This document shows, in pieces, positions 5,211-6,050 of a stretch of DNA of 6,050 bases. Location: contig PMYF01000414.1 of the NCBI GenBank assembly GCA_003171295.1, forward strand, positions 1-6,050, given 5' to 3'. The translations under genes and the position numbers were made by a program. How positions within the stretch are numbered: position 1 is the stretch's first letter; the number at the start of each line of letters is the position of its first letter. The notes under the pieces were generated by a model. That model was not told the origin of the DNA, searched no databases, and worked only from the letters and a program-made list of their open reading frames with translations. Source of the stretch: Acidobacteriota bacterium (GTDB lineage Bacteria; Acidobacteriota; Terriglobia; UBA7540).

Positions 5211-5261
5211 GAGGGCCCGGCGTCTCGCCTGTGGCCGAAAGTGGTCCGCCGCACGGCAGAG

Positions 5262-5849
5262 ATGTGGGCGCAATTTACAGCCGTGCAATTTCTTACCATC
5301 GCGCGTATCCTTCGGCCGCAGGGGCGCTTGGGAGAAGTTGCGGCGGAGATCCTCACCGATTTTCCCGCGCGCTTCGAAAAGCTCCAATCTGCGTTTCTGG
5401 ACGCGCCCGGCCAAGCTCCCCGGCCCGTCACGGTGGAGCGCGTTTGGCCGCACAAGGGCCGGGTGATCCTGAAGTTCTCCGGCAGCGATTCCATTGAGAG
5501 CGCCGCCCTCCTGCGAGGGCTCCACGTCCTCATTCCGCGGGAGCAGCGCACGCCGCTCCCCCTGCACCATTACTACTGGTGGGAATTGTGCGGGTGCCGC
5601 GTTCTGTGGGAACGCCAGGGGAGGGAGATTGGGACGGTAACCGGCGTCGAACCCACCGGAGGTGTACCGCTGCTTCACGTCGCGCCCGGGGAGGGAAAGA
5701 GTGAAGTGCTGATTCCCCTGGCGCAGGAAATTTGCACGCGGATCGATCCCGCCACCAAGACCATCGTGATCGACCCGCCGGAGGATTTGCTGGACTTGAA
5801 TTCGGAGGGGCGGCCGTCGAGCCTCCCCGCGAAAGGGCAGGGCAGTTAG
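5262..5849 (+). CDS. rimM: Ribosome maturation factor RimM
   Basis: This protein of about 195 residues has the two RimM domains. The N-terminal beta-barrel (about 8-100) opens with FLTIARILRPQGRLGEVAAE and continues with ILTDFPARF. The C-terminal PRC-barrel (about 104-182) has HHYYWWELCGCRV, IGTVTGV, then VLIPLAQEICTRID, and finishes with the family's DPPEDLLDLN. RimM binds ribosomal protein S19 and helps mature the 3' (head) domain of the 30S subunit. The HYYW segment is characteristic of the family, near the region reported to matter for S19 binding. The start is uncertain: ATG 5262 is chosen as the only ATG near the conserved core, but GTG 5241 (7 residues longer) and GTG 5283 (7 shorter) are possible, and none has a clear Shine-Dalgarno. 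It sits between khpA and trmD. The rimM-trmD pair is widely conserved. Confidence 0.95.
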   Translation: MWAQFTAVQFLTIARILRPQGRLGEVAAEILTDFPARFEKLQSAFLDAPGQAPRPVTVERVWPHKGRVILKFSGSDSIESAALLRGLHVLIPREQRTPLPLHHYYWWELCGCRVLWERQGREIGTVTGVEPTGGVPLLHVAPGEGKSEVLIPLAQEICTRIDPATKTIVIDPPEDLLDLNSEGRPSSLPAKGQGS

Positions 5850-5883
5850 TGTCCGGAGTTGCCCCACCCTCCAGCACCAGATC

Positions 5884-6050
5884 ATGACCTTCGACGTGGT
5901 CACTATCTTTCCGGAGTTCTTCCGCAGCATCCTGGAGCATGGGCTGCTGAAGAGGGCGACGGCTTCGGGCCACGCCACGATCCGGTTACACGACCTGCGG
6001 GATTATACGGACGACCGCCACCGTACGGTCGACGATCGGCCCTTCGGCGG
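5884..6050 (+). CDS. trmD: tRNA (guanine37-N1)-methyltransferase TrmD (3'-truncated)
   Basis: The first 55 residues of TrmD are present; the gene runs off the right edge. TrmD is the knotted SPOUT-class enzyme that uses S-adenosylmethionine to make m1G37 in tRNAs with G36, which prevents +1 frameshifting. The visible part has the family N-terminus MTFDVVTIFPEFF and the conserved LHDLRDYTDDRHRTVDDRPFGG stretch, which leads into the GGGxGM motif just beyond the edge. The ATG at 5884 follows the rimM stop by 34 nt. No clear Shine-Dalgarno precedes it, so translation may depend on coupling or on other upstream contacts. Family tools would probably predict a product of 220-260 residues; the remainder is not visible. 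Confidence 0.95.
   Translation, partial: MTFDVVTIFPEFFRSILEHGLLKRATASGHATIRLHDLRDYTDDRHRTVDDRPFG

Noticed and set aside
5013..5978. A 321-codon open frame on the minus strand, antisense to khpA, rimM and the trmD start
   Set aside because: It lies opposite three recognised genes, has no recognisable domain, and is a shadow of the sense codon pattern.
1..6050. A new defence, mobile or biosynthetic system
   Set aside because: Every gene belongs to a well-known regulatory or ribosome/SRP family in a commonly seen arrangement; there are no transposases, integrases, array repeats or unknown gene clusters.

Overview
The window is ordinary bacterial chromosome, densely coded on the + strand, with a GC content of roughly 60% by eye. 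It holds seven genes and an eighth cut by the right edge; the first gene is cut by the left edge. I favour an Acidobacteriota-like soil or sediment bacterium. The grounds are the ffh-rpsP-khpA-rimM-trmD order, an NtrC-type regulator followed by a compact NtrY-like kinase, and the general look of the proteins. This is an impression from gene order and protein style. Other GC-rich phyla remain possible.

Region 1 (1-1951) is a two-component pair. It holds the C-terminal part of a sigma-54-dependent (NtrC-family) response regulator, then, after 7 nt, a membrane-bound histidine kinase with HAMP and PAS domains. They are almost certainly co-transcribed and probably form a cognate pair. The signal and target genes cannot be read from this window.

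Region 2 (1952-3137) holds a lone Crp/Fnr-family regulator between two non-coding spacers of 151 and 330 nt. The upstream spacer has a perfect 9-bp hairpin and a -10-like box only 8 nt before the start codon. The downstream spacer holds several potential stems and two promoter-like sequences pointing into ffh.

Region 3 (3138-6050) is a classic protein-biogenesis and ribosome-maturation cluster. ffh encodes the SRP54 GTPase for co-translational membrane targeting. rpsP encodes ribosomal protein S16, khpA a small KH-domain RNA-binding protein, rimM the 16S maturation factor, and trmD the tRNA m1G37 methyltransferase (partial). Membrane targeting, 30S assembly and reading-frame maintenance are thus grouped together. 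The start sites of rpsP (TTG) and khpA (ATG) were moved inward from the longest open frames, on the basis of good Shine-Dalgarno sequences and family N-termini.

I found no mobile element, CRISPR array, tRNA, rRNA or toxin/defence gene, and nothing that looks like a new multi-gene system. The best leads are non-coding: a 13-pair stem-loop in the ffh-rpsP spacer, a 12-pair bulged stem in the rpsP-khpA spacer, and the unusual 5' region of the Crp/Fnr gene.
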